From the NCBI GenBank assembly GCA_030706665.1, contig JAUZOB010000052.1, positions 1 to 14,207 of the forward strand: a stretch of 14,207 nt of DNA, given 5' to 3'. Each line of letters opens with the position of its first letter. Within the stretch, counting starts at the first letter, position 1. A model generated the notes under the pieces. That model saw only the letters and a list, made by a program, of their open reading frames with translations. It was not told the origin of the DNA and ran no database searches. Made by a program: the position numbers and the translations under genes. Positions 13,602-14,207 of the stretch are shown here, piece after piece. Source of the stretch: Bacteroidota bacterium (GTDB lineage Bacteria > Bacteroidota > Bacteroidia > Bacteroidales > Prolixibacteraceae).

Positions 13602-14207
13602 ATGGTATTGAGAGATCAGATTAAGGATCTGGTTGAGCGACGTGACGCGCTGAGGAGGCATCTTTGACGTCGATGACAGATTGATCCGGTTAAGTGAAGA
13701 AGAATTAAAAACACAAGATCCGTCATTCTGGGATAATCCCAAAGAGGCGGAACAGCAAATGAAAACGATTCGGGAAATTAAACAATGGACCGATGGTTTT
13801 AAAGATGTAGACCGGGCGGTAGAAGACTTGCTGGTTATGTTTGACTTTTTCCAGTCGGGCGATGCATCAGAAGAAGAAATAGACGAACAGTACACTCATG
13901 CGCTTGAGGTCATCGAGAAGCTTGAATCTAAGAATATGCTTCGGAAAGATGAAGATAAGATGGGTGCGCTTTTAAAAATTAATGCAGGAGCAGGAGGGAC
14001 AGAAAGTAATGACTGGGCCGATATGCTAATGCGAATGTATATCCGTTGGGGAGAACGGAATGGTTTCTCTGTTCGACAGGTCGAATTTCATCCGGGTGAT
14101 GAAGTCGGTGTGAAGAACTGTACGTTAGAGTTCGACGGAGATTATGCTTATGGCTATTTAAAAGGCGAGAACGGAGTGCATCGACTGGTGCGGCTTTCTC
14201 CTTTTAA
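13602..14207 (+). CDS. prfB: Peptide chain release factor 2, with programmed +1 frameshift (3' truncated by window end)
   Basis: RF2 recognises UGA and UAA and triggers peptide release on the ribosome. ATG 13602, preceded by AAGGA, opens a 21-codon frame that stops at TGA 13665-13667. Shifting by +1 after CTT (13662-13664) continues in the frame from 13666 to the window edge: join(13602..13664, 13666..14207), 201 residues. The joined product reads as RF2: a helical N-terminal domain with LIRLSEEELKTQDPSFWDNP, the INAGAGGTESNDWADML segment (126-142), and VHRLVRLSPF at the edge, whose SPF (199-201) is the stop-codon-reading tripeptide. The GGQ loop lies beyond the window. The frameshift should regulate synthesis by the level of RF2 itself. 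It is divergent from oxyR. Confidence 0.97.
13653..13668 (+). promoter_or_regulatory. prfB programmed +1 frameshift site
   Basis: AGGAGG (13653-13658), an internal Shine-Dalgarno-like element, is followed by CAT and then the slippery CTT TGA C (13662-13668). The 3-nt gap between the element and CTT equals that of the E. coli prfB site. When RF2 is scarce, slow UGA decoding lets the CTT-bound tRNA slip forward to TTT, restoring the long frame. Confidence 0.96.

Noticed and set aside
13587..13895. 102-codon minus-strand ORF near the right end
   Set aside because: It is antisense to prfB, whose frameshifted reading gives a clear RF2 protein. The serine-rich translation is a shadow of that gene.
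1..14207. CRISPR array, prophage, toxin-antitoxin pair or defence system
   Set aside because: No regularly spaced direct repeats with unique spacers, no phage or defence motifs, and no small paired ORFs with such character were found. The content is housekeeping.

Overview
This window comes from a chromosome of the phylum Bacteroidetes, most likely the order Bacteroidales. Three things point there: a DUF2723/GT117 membrane glycosyltransferase, a FemAB-like GNAT protein paired with a polysaccharide deacetylase of Bacteroidales type, and four promoters that match the Bacteroidetes sigma-70 pattern TTTG-N19-TAnnTTTG. Shine-Dalgarno sequences are mostly weak or absent and the base composition is moderately AT-rich. 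Nearly everything is core chromosomal content. I see no intact mobile element, CRISPR array or phage gene.

Layout from left to right. (1) 1-146 is the 3' end of an unrecognised plus-strand gene. (2) 285-445 on the minus strand holds two tandem tRNA-Gln genes (anticodons TTG then CTG in transcription order), with a clear promoter and an intrinsic terminator. (3) 446-1042 has no intact gene, but it carries a 13-bp perfect inverted repeat, a frameshifted minus-strand gene remnant (about 581-857) and a probable promoter. (4) 1043-4141 is a large DUF2723/GT117 membrane protein. Its stop codon overlaps that of the convergent lpxK. (5) sppA and lpxK lie in tandem on the minus strand, separated by a strong terminator, and folK diverges from sppA. 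(6) Between folK and upp lies an 80-bp palindrome in which TACC/GGTA recurs every 11 bp. (7) The minus-strand block deacetylase > GNAT > upp looks like one operon, with translational coupling between its first two genes. (8) radC, and then tRNA-Glu plus rpsT, follow on the minus strand, each behind its own textbook promoter. (9) At the right end an oxyR-like regulator diverges from prfB. prfB carries the classical programmed +1 frameshift and runs off the window at the SPF motif.

Functionally the window mixes translation (three tRNAs, S20, RF2), envelope biogenesis (LpxK, the putative O-glycosyltransferase, the deacetylase and GNAT pair, SppA), salvage and cofactor metabolism (Upp, FolK), and stress functions (OxyR, RadC family). 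The most notable items are the 11-bp-periodic palindrome, the prfB recoding site that ordinary ORF calling misses, the inverted repeat built into the tRNA-Gln promoter, and the degraded gene upstream of the GT117 gene.
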